Origin: an uncultured Woeseia sp.
GTDB lineage: Bacteria; Pseudomonadota; Gammaproteobacteria; Steroidobacterales; Woeseiaceae
DNA length: 34,013 bases
NCBI GenBank assembly: GCA_913031125.1
Contig: CAJWFK010000028.1
Span: forward strand, 1-34,013
Reading direction: 5' to 3'
Both the position numbers and the translations under genes were made by a program. Of this stretch, positions 26,717-34,013 are shown piece after piece; the first letter of the stretch is position 1; each line of letters begins with the position of its first letter. Under the pieces are notes generated by a model. It worked only from the letters and a program-made list of their open reading frames with translations, was not told where the DNA came from and did no database searches.

Positions 26717-27211
26717 TTATTGCACAAGAGTTTCAAAAGACCAGAAATGAATGAGATCACCGAACGGAGAGCCGTCACCATTAGCCCCCGTCACCGCCAG
26801 ATAAAATAGAACTTTAGTGTTTGGTTTAGGAGGCGCTGTCCATATTAATGACCAAGAAAAGCCATTCGCATTATTGGTAGCTTTTGTAGAGCGGATTGCA
26901 GAACCAATATATTCAGTATGGTGTTCAATAGAAGTAAATTGACCTTTCGATGCCAGCATTTGGAATCCGGCCGTTAACGCCTCGAGACTCTCCAGCGTAA
27001 TAACGATTTCGTGACTGGTTCCAGCTAAAAGGCGATCAGGCAGTCCCTCTACCAAAAGTGCATCAGAATTGAAGATCGGGTCATAGTCAAAGTGACAGGC
27101 AGCACAGCTTTGTTCTGAGTCAAAATTAGCTGTCCCCCATGGCGCGCCTTCTGGAAAAGAGGACGCATCCTTTATGAGAAATACGGCAAGCCAGGGAAGG
27201 ATATTTGGCAA
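26717..27211 (-). CDS. CxxCH-containing protein, Reeler-like, directly in frame behind the propeller gene
   Basis: A 164-aa protein starting, if separate, with TTG 27211, the codon right after the TAA of the upstream gene and in the same frame. It contains SCAACHFDYDP, one CxxCH that could bind heme c, followed by LLVEGLP and a beta-rich domain with ANGFSWSLIWTAPP near the C-terminus, as in Reeler-type modules. The N-terminal hydrophobic stretch ILPWLAVFLI is short and lacks positive charge, so a signal peptide is doubtful; without export the heme site would not be matured. A GGA 7 nt before the TTG could serve as a weak ribosome site. It may be the C-terminal half of a protein whose frame is broken by one stop. 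Confidence 0.6.
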   Translation of the reverse strand: MPNILPWLAVFLIKDASSFPEGAPWGTANFDSEQSCAACHFDYDPIFNSDALLVEGLPDRLLAGTSHEIVITLESLEALTAGFQMLASKGQFTSIEHHTEYIGSAIRSTKATNNANGFSWSLIWTAPPKPNTKVLFYLAVTGANGDGSPFGDLIHFWSFETLVQ

Positions 27212-28207
27212 TTATTTATCCGTTACAACAATTGCACGTCCAACGTAATTAGTATCGGTTCCAAACCAAACGGTTCCAGAGGATTGTTCGTAATGCATAT
27301 GGCGGATCGTGCCGCCGCCGGATGCTATCTCAGTCGCCCCAAAAAAACTCTCAGTATCGGGGTCAAAACCAATAAATACATTCGGTTGTACACCTGAGGC
27401 TACCATCCAAATTCTCCCACTTGAATCAGATGCCATACCGTATGGCTTAGCATTTTCACCCTGAGGCATTGGCCATTCCATAAACTTTTTGGATTCAGGC
27501 GTATATCTGCCGAGCATGCCTTTAGCATAGTCGACATACCAAATATTACCATCGGAAGTGATTTCTAGTCTGCGTGGTCGAGTTTCAGACCGGGGTAGTT
27601 CAATTTCTGAATAATCTAGTGTTTCTGGGTCAATGTGGGCGAGTTTGTTCGAGCCGAATAGTACTACCCAGACGCTATCGTCTGGCGCGAGCTTTATGCC
27701 GTAAGGTCTAGATCGATTGGTACGAGATGTAATGAGGTCTACTTTACGTGTTGCAATGTTAAGTCGCCCCATCATGTTCCCGCCCTGCACTGTGAACCAA
27801 ATATTCTCCTCGTTTTTATCAAAAATCAACGTATGCGGGTCTCTTGCGTTTTCATCTGGCATCATTATTTCTTCGATATCTCCCGTTTTAGGATCGTATC
27901 GTCCAATTAGCCGATTAAGATTCCCCGCGTACCAAACAATTCCATCTGAACCGACAATTAGGTTATGCGGCCCTGAGCCTTCCTTTAAATCGATCTTATT
28001 GAATTCGCCGGTTTTAGTATCCAAATGTGCTAAATATCCAGTACGTTGGCCCACAAACCACACGGATGTTGCGTTTTCGGCATAAGGATCTCGGGGTCGT
28101 GATTCCTCATATGGTACTTTCCACTCAGTGATTTCGACGGTATCCGCCATTGCAGCAACCCCTGATAAAAGCAAAATGGTTAGCAGACTTTTGCTGATGA
28201 TATTCAT
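27212..28207 (-). CDS. Exported streptogramin-lyase-like beta-propeller
   Basis: A 331-aa protein with a signal peptide (about 1-21, ending AAMA) and six or seven repeats of about 40-45 residues. Each has a turn of the type DGIVWYAGN, DDSVWVVLFG, DGNIWYVDY or SGRIWMVAS, the pattern of virginiamycin B lyase (Vgb) and related propellers. Despite the name, most such exported proteins are not antibiotic-resistance enzymes, and no lyase function is claimed. The start has a strong AGGAGAGG site. It is the first gene of a minus-strand set with the CxxCH protein and the cysteine dioxygenase. Its stop TAA is directly followed in frame by the next open reading frame. Confidence 0.8.
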   Translation of the reverse strand: MNIISKSLLTILLLSGVAAMADTVEITEWKVPYEESRPRDPYAENATSVWFVGQRTGYLAHLDTKTGEFNKIDLKEGSGPHNLIVGSDGIVWYAGNLNRLIGRYDPKTGDIEEIMMPDENARDPHTLIFDKNEENIWFTVQGGNMMGRLNIATRKVDLITSRTNRSRPYGIKLAPDDSVWVVLFGSNKLAHIDPETLDYSEIELPRSETRPRRLEITSDGNIWYVDYAKGMLGRYTPESKKFMEWPMPQGENAKPYGMASDSSGRIWMVASGVQPNVFIGFDPDTESFFGATEIASGGGTIRHMHYEQSSGTVWFGTDTNYVGRAIVVTDK

Positions 28208-28380
28208 GACCCTCTCCTAAAAGTTTGTTCTCAGAAAAAATCTAACACAACCTATGTTACGAAAGCATGAATCATGTACTCGTTATGAGCCAAATACGCA
28301 GAAATTTGTGCAAGATTTAAACTGCTAGTACCTACAAAGAAATTAATTGCCTGACTCAGTTTTATTAATTTTATCAAAAA

Positions 28381-28403
28381 AATACAAATACTTATCTTGT
28401 ATT
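28381..28403. promoter_or_regulatory. Inverted repeat upstream of the GGDEF-EAL gene
   Basis: AATACAA and TTGTATT are perfect 7-bp arms separated by 9 nt, in the 245-nt divergent region between the propeller gene and the GGDEF-EAL gene. The spacing fits a dimeric regulator site, but the region is A/T rich and chance is a real alternative. Confidence 0.25.
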
Positions 28404-28452
28404 CCTGTCGTAACATGTCAAAATACCAGCAGTTTGGGCACAATTTAATGCG

Positions 28453-31116
28453 ATGACGACATCGTCCTATAGTAAAACAGCCGGCGCGGTACCGGTACGG
28501 CGCCAACTTCCGCCATCTGGTGAGTCAAGGCGTTGTGCAATCGATGCGTTACAAACGAGCATTGCTATTAACCTACAGAATCTAGATAAAGATAGGTTTA
28601 AAGATCAAGTCAAACAAAATATTTCTGAACTTCCGGATGCGACCGGGCTTGATGCAGCCTTTCTCATTCTTTATGACCTAGATAGTAATTCCATCGGCTC
28701 AGTTATCAGTGCAAATACTGTTTTCTCGGCAGTCAATGTCGAAGTGCTTAAAGGGGATTCTTTGGAAAACTGGGACTGGCTGCACAAGAATGTCAGTCAT
28801 CTACAATGTTTGGACATAAAGGACACGACCCAAGGCCCACCAGAGGCAAGAGATGAATTAAATAAGCTTGCTGAATTAGGGATTGGTTCCGCACTAATCA
28901 TTGGAATTGCGGTCTGTGGGGAAATGGCAGGTTTCTTAGTGTTGGCGAATGGGCATCCTATTCGAAAACATAACTCTGATATCCATTTGCTGCTGAAATT
29001 AGTCGGAAGCTCGCTTGCATCTGGCCTGGATCGCATTCATGTTACTGAATTACTTAAAGAATATCAGGAGCGGGAAAAGTTGATTAGCCAGACGGCCAAT
29101 GATGGTGTTTGGGATTTTGATGGACAATCTAAGCGGATCAGAGTTTCAGCCAGATGGCGGGATATGCTTGGCTACGATGCAGACCAGGATGACTTTTTGC
29201 CCGATTGGTATCAGTTAGTGCATCCAGATGATATGGAGTATGTACAGAAGAAAATGCAGGATCATCTTGAGGGTAATACTGAGTTTTTTGAAAGCATTCA
29301 CCGTATGAAACACCAGAACGGCGATTGGCGTTGGATGACCAGCCGTGCAAAGGCATTACAGGATGAGCACGGGCGGTTGGTTCGTTTGCTGGGTGTCGAG
29401 GTTGATATTACGGAACGAAAACTTTATGAGGAGGCGTTATTTCGTGAGAAAGAACGTGCTCAAATTACTTTGCGGTCCATAGGTGATGGGGTCATTACTG
29501 CAGATGGCGCAGGGAACGTTGAATACATTAATCCTGTAGCCGAAGAATTGACAGGTTGGAGTGTTGATGATGCGGCAGGCAAGCCGATCGATGATATTTT
29601 TCGGAGTTTCCATGAAGAGACTTGTGAGCCATTAGAGAATCCGATGTCGGTATCGATGAGGCGCAACACGTCAATTAAGTCAGTGAGGCCAACCTTGCTG
29701 ATTCGAAGAGATGGAAATGAGCTCTATATCGAAAGTACGGCCTCACCAATTCGTAACGGTGAAGGTAATGCAAATGGCGGGGTACTTGTTTTCCATGATG
29801 TCAGTGAATCTCGCGAACTTAATCGACGCCTCAGTTATCACGCCAGCCACGATATTTTAACGGGGTTGGTTAATCGAGCGGAATTTGAGAATAGGCTGGA
29901 GCGTGCATTGAAAAGTGCTAAAGCTAAAGAAACCTCCTATGCGCTTTGTTATCTGGATCTCGATCAGTTCAAGATAGTTAATGATTCATGTGGGCACCAA
30001 GCAGGGGACGCGTTGCTTGGTCAATTGGGTGCTCTTCTAAAATCGAAGATCCGATGGCGTGACACAATAGCTCGGCTTGGCGGCGATGAGTTTGGCATAT
30101 TATTGGAGAGTTGTAATTTAGATCAGGCGATGGCGGCTGCGGAACAGTTGCGCGTTGCCGTCAGTGACTTCAAATTTCAATGGGATGAGCGAAATTTTCG
30201 GGTTGGTACGAGTATTGGCGTGGTGCCGATTACTTTTGGTAATGACGATGTGGCAGGTCTTCTAAGTGCTGCTGACAGTGCTTGCGCGACCGCGAAAGAA
30301 GCAGGCGGTAATCGAATTCATACTTTTCAAGAAAACGACATTGAGATACAGCGACGCCGTCGGGAACAGCAGTGGGCAGCTCGGATCAACAATGCGCTTG
30401 AGGACAATCGGTTCGAGTTATTCCGACAAAAGATTCAGCCATTGCAGGACACTGAAGGTGGTTCTCACTATGAATTGTTATTGAGAATGCGCGACGAAGG
30501 CGGCCAAGTCATCAAGCCGGGGTTATTTATAGAAGCAGCGGAACGCTTTAGTCTTACCCCGCGTATCGACCGTTGGGTCATAAAGAATGCTTTTCGTTGG
30601 TTAGTTTCAGAAGCCGATGAGCGCGAGTGCCTTGCACTTTGTTCCATTAATTTGTCAGGTCAAAGTGTGGGTGATGACAAATTCTTACCATACGTTGTCG
30701 AGCAATTTCGAAGGAGCGGATTGGATGCTACTAAAATCTGTTTTGAAATTACGGAAACAGCAGCTATTGCCAGCTATGCACAGGCAAACCGATTTATAAA
30801 TGCATTAAGAGAGCTCGGTTGTAAGTTTGCCTTAGATGATTTTGGTACAGGGTTATCCTCATTTAGCTATTTGAAACATTTTCCAGTCGACTTTCTGAAA
30901 ATAGATGGGAGCTTCGTAAAGGAGATACTGCATGACCCTATTGATCGAGAAATGGTTCGGTCGATCAATGAACTTGGACACCTAACTGGTAAGCAGACAA
31001 TTGCTGAGTTTGCAGAGAACGAAGAAATTATTACGATGCTTAGAGGGATGGGTATAGACTACGCCCAAGGCTACGGTGTCTCTGAGCCGAAGCGCATAAT
31101 CCGCGCTGCAGCTTAA
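28453..31116 (+). CDS. GAF-PAS-PAS-GGDEF-EAL cyclic-di-GMP signalling protein
   Basis: An 887-aa cytoplasmic protein without membrane segments. It has a GAF-like sensor (about 40-195), a PAS domain (about 205-325, ending EVDITERKLYEEAL), a second PAS (about 335-455, ending FHDVSESREL), a GGDEF domain (about 460-625) and an EAL domain (about 640-880). The cyclase signature GGDEF (543-547) is intact, and the inhibitory RxxD site lies at 534-537. In the phosphodiesterase domain the EAL triplet reads ELL (674-676). The metal-site DDFGTG (795-800), EITET and INLSGQ remain, so it may still be active. It probably makes or breaks down c-di-GMP in response to a soluble signal, a second messenger that also governs type IV pili. 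No clear Shine-Dalgarno precedes the start. Confidence 0.92.
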   Translation: MTTSSYSKTAGAVPVRRQLPPSGESRRCAIDALQTSIAINLQNLDKDRFKDQVKQNISELPDATGLDAAFLILYDLDSNSIGSVISANTVFSAVNVEVLKGDSLENWDWLHKNVSHLQCLDIKDTTQGPPEARDELNKLAELGIGSALIIGIAVCGEMAGFLVLANGHPIRKHNSDIHLLLKLVGSSLASGLDRIHVTELLKEYQEREKLISQTANDGVWDFDGQSKRIRVSARWRDMLGYDADQDDFLPDWYQLVHPDDMEYVQKKMQDHLEGNTEFFESIHRMKHQNGDWRWMTSRAKALQDEHGRLVRLLGVEVDITERKLYEEALFREKERAQITLRSIGDGVITADGAGNVEYINPVAEELTGWSVDDAAGKPIDDIFRSFHEETCEPLENPMSVSMRRNTSIKSVRPTLLIRRDGNELYIESTASPIRNGEGNANGGVLVFHDVSESRELNRRLSYHASHDILTGLVNRAEFENRLERALKSAKAKETSYALCYLDLDQFKIVNDSCGHQAGDALLGQLGALLKSKIRWRDTIARLGGDEFGILLESCNLDQAMAAAEQLRVAVSDFKFQWDERNFRVGTSIGVVPITFGNDDVAGLLSAADSACATAKEAGGNRIHTFQENDIEIQRRRREQQWAARINNALEDNRFELFRQKIQPLQDTEGGSHYELLLRMRDEGGQVIKPGLFIEAAERFSLTPRIDRWVIKNAFRWLVSEADERECLALCSINLSGQSVGDDKFLPYVVEQFRRSGLDATKICFEITETAAIASYAQANRFINALRELGCKFALDDFGTGLSSFSYLKHFPVDFLKIDGSFVKEILHDPIDREMVRSINELGHLTGKQTIAEFAENEEIITMLRGMGIDYAQGYGVSEPKRIIRAAA

Positions 31117-31123
31117 ATTCTTG

Positions 31124-32647
31124 TTATTTGAGTAGATTTTGATAGGTGTTTCGGAGCTTGTTTTTTTGAACTTTACCCATCGTGTTCCGGGGCAGTTCAT
31201 CGACGAAAATTACCCGTTTTGGTATTTTGAAGTTAGCCAGATGCTGTTTGCAAGCGATGATAATCGATTTCTCACTGCTGCTGCCCATGCTTTTCGGAAC
31301 TGTAATTGCTACCACCCCCTCACCTAAATCATTCTCTGGTACGCCAATTACAGCGGACTCAATTACATCTGGTAAATCATCGATAAATAATTCAATTTCT
31401 TTAGGATAGACGTTTAATCCTCCGGTGATTACGACGTCTTTTGCCCTGCCAACGATAGATACGTAACCATCATCGTCAATGAGGCCTTTATCACCTGTAT
31501 TAAAAAATCCATCAGCAGTGAAATCGTCAGTTGTCTTATCGGCCATTTTCCAATAGCCAATAAAAACATTAGGGCCTTTTACCTGCAGATTGCCAATTGT
31601 ACCAGTGGGAACGACTGTTCCTTCATCGTCCGTTATTCGTACTTCAATACCAGGTAATGGGGGACCTACCGTTCCAGGTTTTCGCATTCCATCTAGGGGG
31701 TTTGAGGTATTCATGTTAGTTTCAGTCATACCATACCGTTCTAGTATTCTGTGCCCGGTCCTTTTCTCAAATTCAAGAAATGTCTCTTCGAGGAGTGGTG
31801 CGGAGCCGGATATAAATACTCTTACATTTCGAGTTATCTCGGTGTCGATTTTATTTGTAGCGAGCAGTCGGGTGTAGTAGGTGGGGACGCCCATCATAAC
31901 TGTCGATTCTGGCAGAAAACGCAAAACTTCCTCTGCATTGTAATTATTTAGCCAGCGCATACTCGCACCGCTAAGTAACACGCATCCAATAGCGACGAAT
32001 AAACCATGCACATGAAATATTGGTAAGGCATGCAAAAGCCGGTCGTTACTCGAAAAGCCCCATGCTTCCACTAACGCCTCTGTATTCCGTAACAGATTCT
32101 TATGGGTCAGCATTATTCCTTTGGGTACGCCAGTAGTACCCGACGAGTAAAGCAATGCCGCAAGGTCATTCATCCCCCGCTTAACGGCCGTAAAAGCATC
32201 GGCAGCCGTATTGACATATTCGATGAAGTCTCCTCCTCCGGTACCATCAAGAGTAAAGACTTTTTGTGCAAGGGATAGACCTGCAATATTCTTGATTGTT
32301 TCTTTATGTTTCGGATCGCAAATGATCACGCTTGGTTCTGCATTGTCTAAAAAGTACTGCAGCTCACTTTCGGTGTAGGCCATGTTAAGCGGGTGGAAGA
32401 CGAATCCCGCGCGGAGACAGGCTAAGTAGACGCACAAGGACCACGGAGATTTTTCAACCTGCACGGTTATCCGGTCCCCGGGAGACGTTCCAAGCTCAGA
32501 GAGGAAATTAGCCACTTGCGCCGATTTTCTTTCTATATCCGAATAGCTGTATGACTGACCATCACCAGTGCATAGTAGCTCTTCGTCCGCATGAGCAAGA
32601 AATTGGCGTTGAAAATGTGTGTAGAGATTATAGTCTTCGGTTGGCAT
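31124..32647 (-). CDS. matB: Malonyl-CoA synthetase (malonate--CoA ligase)
   Basis: A 507-aa AMP-forming acyl-CoA synthetase. The P-loop YSSGTTGVPKG (167-177), ISGSAPL, RYGMTETNMNTSNP (304-317), GFFNTGDKG and the C-terminal catalytic-lysine motif LPRNTMGKVQKNKLR are seen. The TETNMNTSNP and NVYPKEIE blocks match MatB of rhizobia rather than acetyl- or fatty-acyl-CoA synthetases. It converts malonate, ATP and CoA to malonyl-CoA. It is divergent from the malonate transporter genes with only 64 nt between, supporting the assignment. It ends 7 nt from the convergent GGDEF-EAL gene. No malonyl-CoA decarboxylase gene is in the window. Confidence 0.9.
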   Translation of the reverse strand: MPTEDYNLYTHFQRQFLAHADEELLCTGDGQSYSYSDIERKSAQVANFLSELGTSPGDRITVQVEKSPWSLCVYLACLRAGFVFHPLNMAYTESELQYFLDNAEPSVIICDPKHKETIKNIAGLSLAQKVFTLDGTGGGDFIEYVNTAADAFTAVKRGMNDLAALLYSSGTTGVPKGIMLTHKNLLRNTEALVEAWGFSSNDRLLHALPIFHVHGLFVAIGCVLLSGASMRWLNNYNAEEVLRFLPESTVMMGVPTYYTRLLATNKIDTEITRNVRVFISGSAPLLEETFLEFEKRTGHRILERYGMTETNMNTSNPLDGMRKPGTVGPPLPGIEVRITDDEGTVVPTGTIGNLQVKGPNVFIGYWKMADKTTDDFTADGFFNTGDKGLIDDDGYVSIVGRAKDVVITGGLNVYPKEIELFIDDLPDVIESAVIGVPENDLGEGVVAITVPKSMGSSSEKSIIIACKQHLANFKIPKRVIFVDELPRNTMGKVQKNKLRNTYQNLLK

Positions 32648-32662
32648 CGATTTTTCGTATTT

Positions 32663-32674
32663 TGATGGGCATCA
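32663..32674. promoter_or_regulatory. Possible operator between matB and madL
   Basis: TGATG-GG-CATCA is a perfect 5-2-5 palindrome located centrally in the 64-nt divergent region. A regulator bound here could control both uptake and activation of malonate. No regulator gene (such as a GntR-type MatR) is visible in the window. Confidence 0.35.
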
Positions 32675-32711
32675 TACAGCCTAGAGCTCTCAGATAAAAA
32701 GGAGTATTACG

Positions 32712-33083
32712 ATGGTGATCTACGGTGTTGCCCTATTGTCTTTTTGCATGCTAGTGGGGATGTACCTTGGCGACATGTTAGGTAGCTTGATAGGGGTACA
32801 AGCCAATGTTGGTGGAGTAGGCATTGCCATGCTTCTGCTAATTGTTCTTGCTAACGTTAAGCGAAAAGGTTTCCAGATAGGTGCAGTTACAGAAAAAGGC
32901 ATACACTTTTGGAGTGCAATGTATATTCCAATTGTCGTCGCCATGGCAGCAAAGCAGAATGTTATTGCTGCATTGTCGAGCGGGTGGGTCGCGATTGTTG
33001 CAGGTGTGGCAGCTGTAGTCATAAGCTTTGGCTTTATTCCAGTACTAGATCGTATGCATATCGGAAAAGAACATGATTCTTGA
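32712..33083 (+). CDS. madL: Malonate transporter subunit MadL
   Basis: A 123-aa membrane protein with about four hydrophobic segments, beginning MVIYGVALLSFCMLVGMYLGDMLG and containing KGFQIGAVTEKGIHFWSAMYIPIVVAMAA, the typical MadL sequence. MadL and MadM together form a sodium-dependent malonate carrier. The start has AAGGAG about 8 nt upstream. It overlaps madM by 11 nt. Confidence 0.92.
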   Translation: MVIYGVALLSFCMLVGMYLGDMLGSLIGVQANVGGVGIAMLLLIVLANVKRKGFQIGAVTEKGIHFWSAMYIPIVVAMAAKQNVIAALSSGWVAIVAGVAAVVISFGFIPVLDRMHIGKEHDS

Positions 33084-33837
33084 TGCGCTCATGAATGTTC
33101 TTGTACAGAATGCACTGATTACGGCATTTGTTTTCGTCGGGGTTCTTGTCTGGCTGTCTTACGCGATATCTAACAAACTCACAAAAGGTCATATACATGG
33201 CTCAGCAATTGCCATAACGTTGGGACTGATTCTGGCCTACATAGGCGGCTCAGTAACCGGTGGAGATCAAGGCATTGCGGACTTCAGTGTTCTTGCTGGG
33301 GTCGGAATAATGGGAGGGGCAATGTTTCGTGATTTCGCTATAGTTGCGACCGCTTTTGGTGCACGTCTAAGTGCGCTTAAAAGTGCAGGCGTTATCGGTG
33401 CTGCATCTGTCGTCATCGGAGTTGTATTGTCCTTCGTGGTTGGAGCTGTTGTTGCAATTTCTTTTGGGTATGACGACCCTGTTTCGATAAGTACTATTGG
33501 TGCGGGAGCTGCAACCTATATAGTTGGGCCAGTTACAGGAACGGCGTTGGGTGCGGATACGGATGTGATTGCGTTAAGCGTTGCCGCCGGTTTGACAAAA
33601 TCAGTTTTAGTTATGGTTGGCACGCCTTTCATCGCCCATCGAGTTGGGCTGAATAGCCCGCACTCCGCTCTTATTTATGGTGGCCTGATGGGCACTACTA
33701 GCGGTGTTGCGGGTGGTTTGGCAGCTACTGATCCGAAACTTGTACCCTACGGTGCTATGACGGCTACGTTTTATACAGGTGTTGGTTGTTTGTTGGCGCC
33801 ATCAGCATTATTTCTTATAGTTCGTGCACTTGTTTAA
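33073..33837 (+). CDS. madM: Malonate transporter subunit MadM
   Basis: A 254-aa membrane protein with about eight hydrophobic segments. It contains NKLTKGHIHGSAIAITLGL, GGSVTGGDQGIADFSVLAGVGIMGGAMFRDFAIVATAFG and TYIVGPVTGTALGADTDVIALSVAAG, which characterise MadM. It is the larger partner of MadL in malonate uptake and starts within the madL frame, so translation is coupled. With MatB it supplies malonyl-CoA from external malonate. Confidence 0.93.
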   Translation: MILDALMNVLVQNALITAFVFVGVLVWLSYAISNKLTKGHIHGSAIAITLGLILAYIGGSVTGGDQGIADFSVLAGVGIMGGAMFRDFAIVATAFGARLSALKSAGVIGAASVVIGVVLSFVVGAVVAISFGYDDPVSISTIGAGAATYIVGPVTGTALGADTDVIALSVAAGLTKSVLVMVGTPFIAHRVGLNSPHSALIYGGLMGTTSGVAGGLAATDPKLVPYGAMTATFYTGVGCLLAPSALFLIVRALV

Positions 33838-34013
33838 GTGCAGGGGCGTGGCAAGACTGCCCATGATCTAGCACCTTTGCTCAAATCAGAAATAGCAACA
33901 TAAAGACCGGTGGGCTATGGAATAGCATTACCATGGACGGTAGCATTGCATTTTATTTAAACAGTTAATTAACAATGTGAAGTTTTTGGTGTAAATTTTT
34001 GATGATTTTCTGT

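Noticed and set aside
27212-28207. Virginiamycin B lyase as an antibiotic-resistance gene
   Set aside because: Only the propeller pattern is shared; it is exported and sits with a CxxCH protein and a dioxygenase, so a resistance role is unsupported.
33838-34013. GGGC/GCCC repeat after madM as a terminator
   Set aside because: Only 4 bp of stem with a long loop and no T-run; nothing else definable in the last 176 nt.

Overview
The window looks like a chromosomal segment of a free-living, probably marine or aquatic gammaproteobacterium with moderate G+C. The main reason is gene order. The central block ispB / rplU-rpmA-obg / rpsT / murJ-ribF-lspA / pilE-pilY1-pilX-pilW-pilV-fimT follows, as I recall it, the well-known Pseudomonas-type arrangement, including the convergent meeting of lspA and pilE. 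I see no insertion sequence, phage gene, CRISPR array or rRNA. Two tRNA genes are present: Pro-CGG at the left edge and Thr-CGT near 26 kb.

Left part (1-11.7 kb). After tRNA-Pro come a secreted cupin and a Tat-exported FAD oxidoreductase of the spermidine-dehydrogenase type. Facing them is a compact minus-strand operon: TPR protein, exported nucleoside hydrolase, TRAP transporter (DctQ, DctM, DctP), methylthioribose kinase (MtnK), MtnA-like isomerase and class II aldolase. Read together, the genes describe one route. A 5'-modified nucleoside such as 5'-methylthioadenosine or 5'-deoxyadenosine is cleaved outside the cytoplasm, its sugar is imported by TRAP, then phosphorylated, isomerised and split to dihydroxyacetone phosphate plus a small aldehyde. 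The cytoplasmic half resembles the known DHAP shunt. The periplasmic nucleosidase and dedicated TRAP importer are the part that looks new, and this is the best candidate for an undescribed system here.

Central part (11.7-18.5 kb) is housekeeping: octaprenyl diphosphate synthase, ribosomal proteins L21, L27 and S20, GTPase Obg, lipid II flippase MurJ, FAD synthetase RibF and signal peptidase II. Four genes usually found in this block (proB, ileS, fkpB, ispH) are absent, and ribF and lspA overlap by 4 nt where ileS usually sits.

Type IV pilus part (18.5-25.4 kb): a minus-strand operon fimT-pilV-pilW-pilX-(unknown 115-aa secreted protein)-pilY1-pilE for minor pilins and the tip-associated adhesin.

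Right part (25.5-34 kb): a Fur-family regulator, tRNA-Thr, a trio of a streptogramin-lyase-like propeller, a CxxCH protein and a cysteine dioxygenase, a GAF-PAS-PAS-GGDEF-EAL protein, and a malonate uptake and activation set (MatB divergent from MadL-MadM). The propeller and CxxCH genes are separated only by one in-frame stop codon.

Some start codons were moved inside longer open frames where a Shine-Dalgarno sequence, signal peptide or family N-terminus argued for it. Names rest on motif recognition and gene order, not on a database search.
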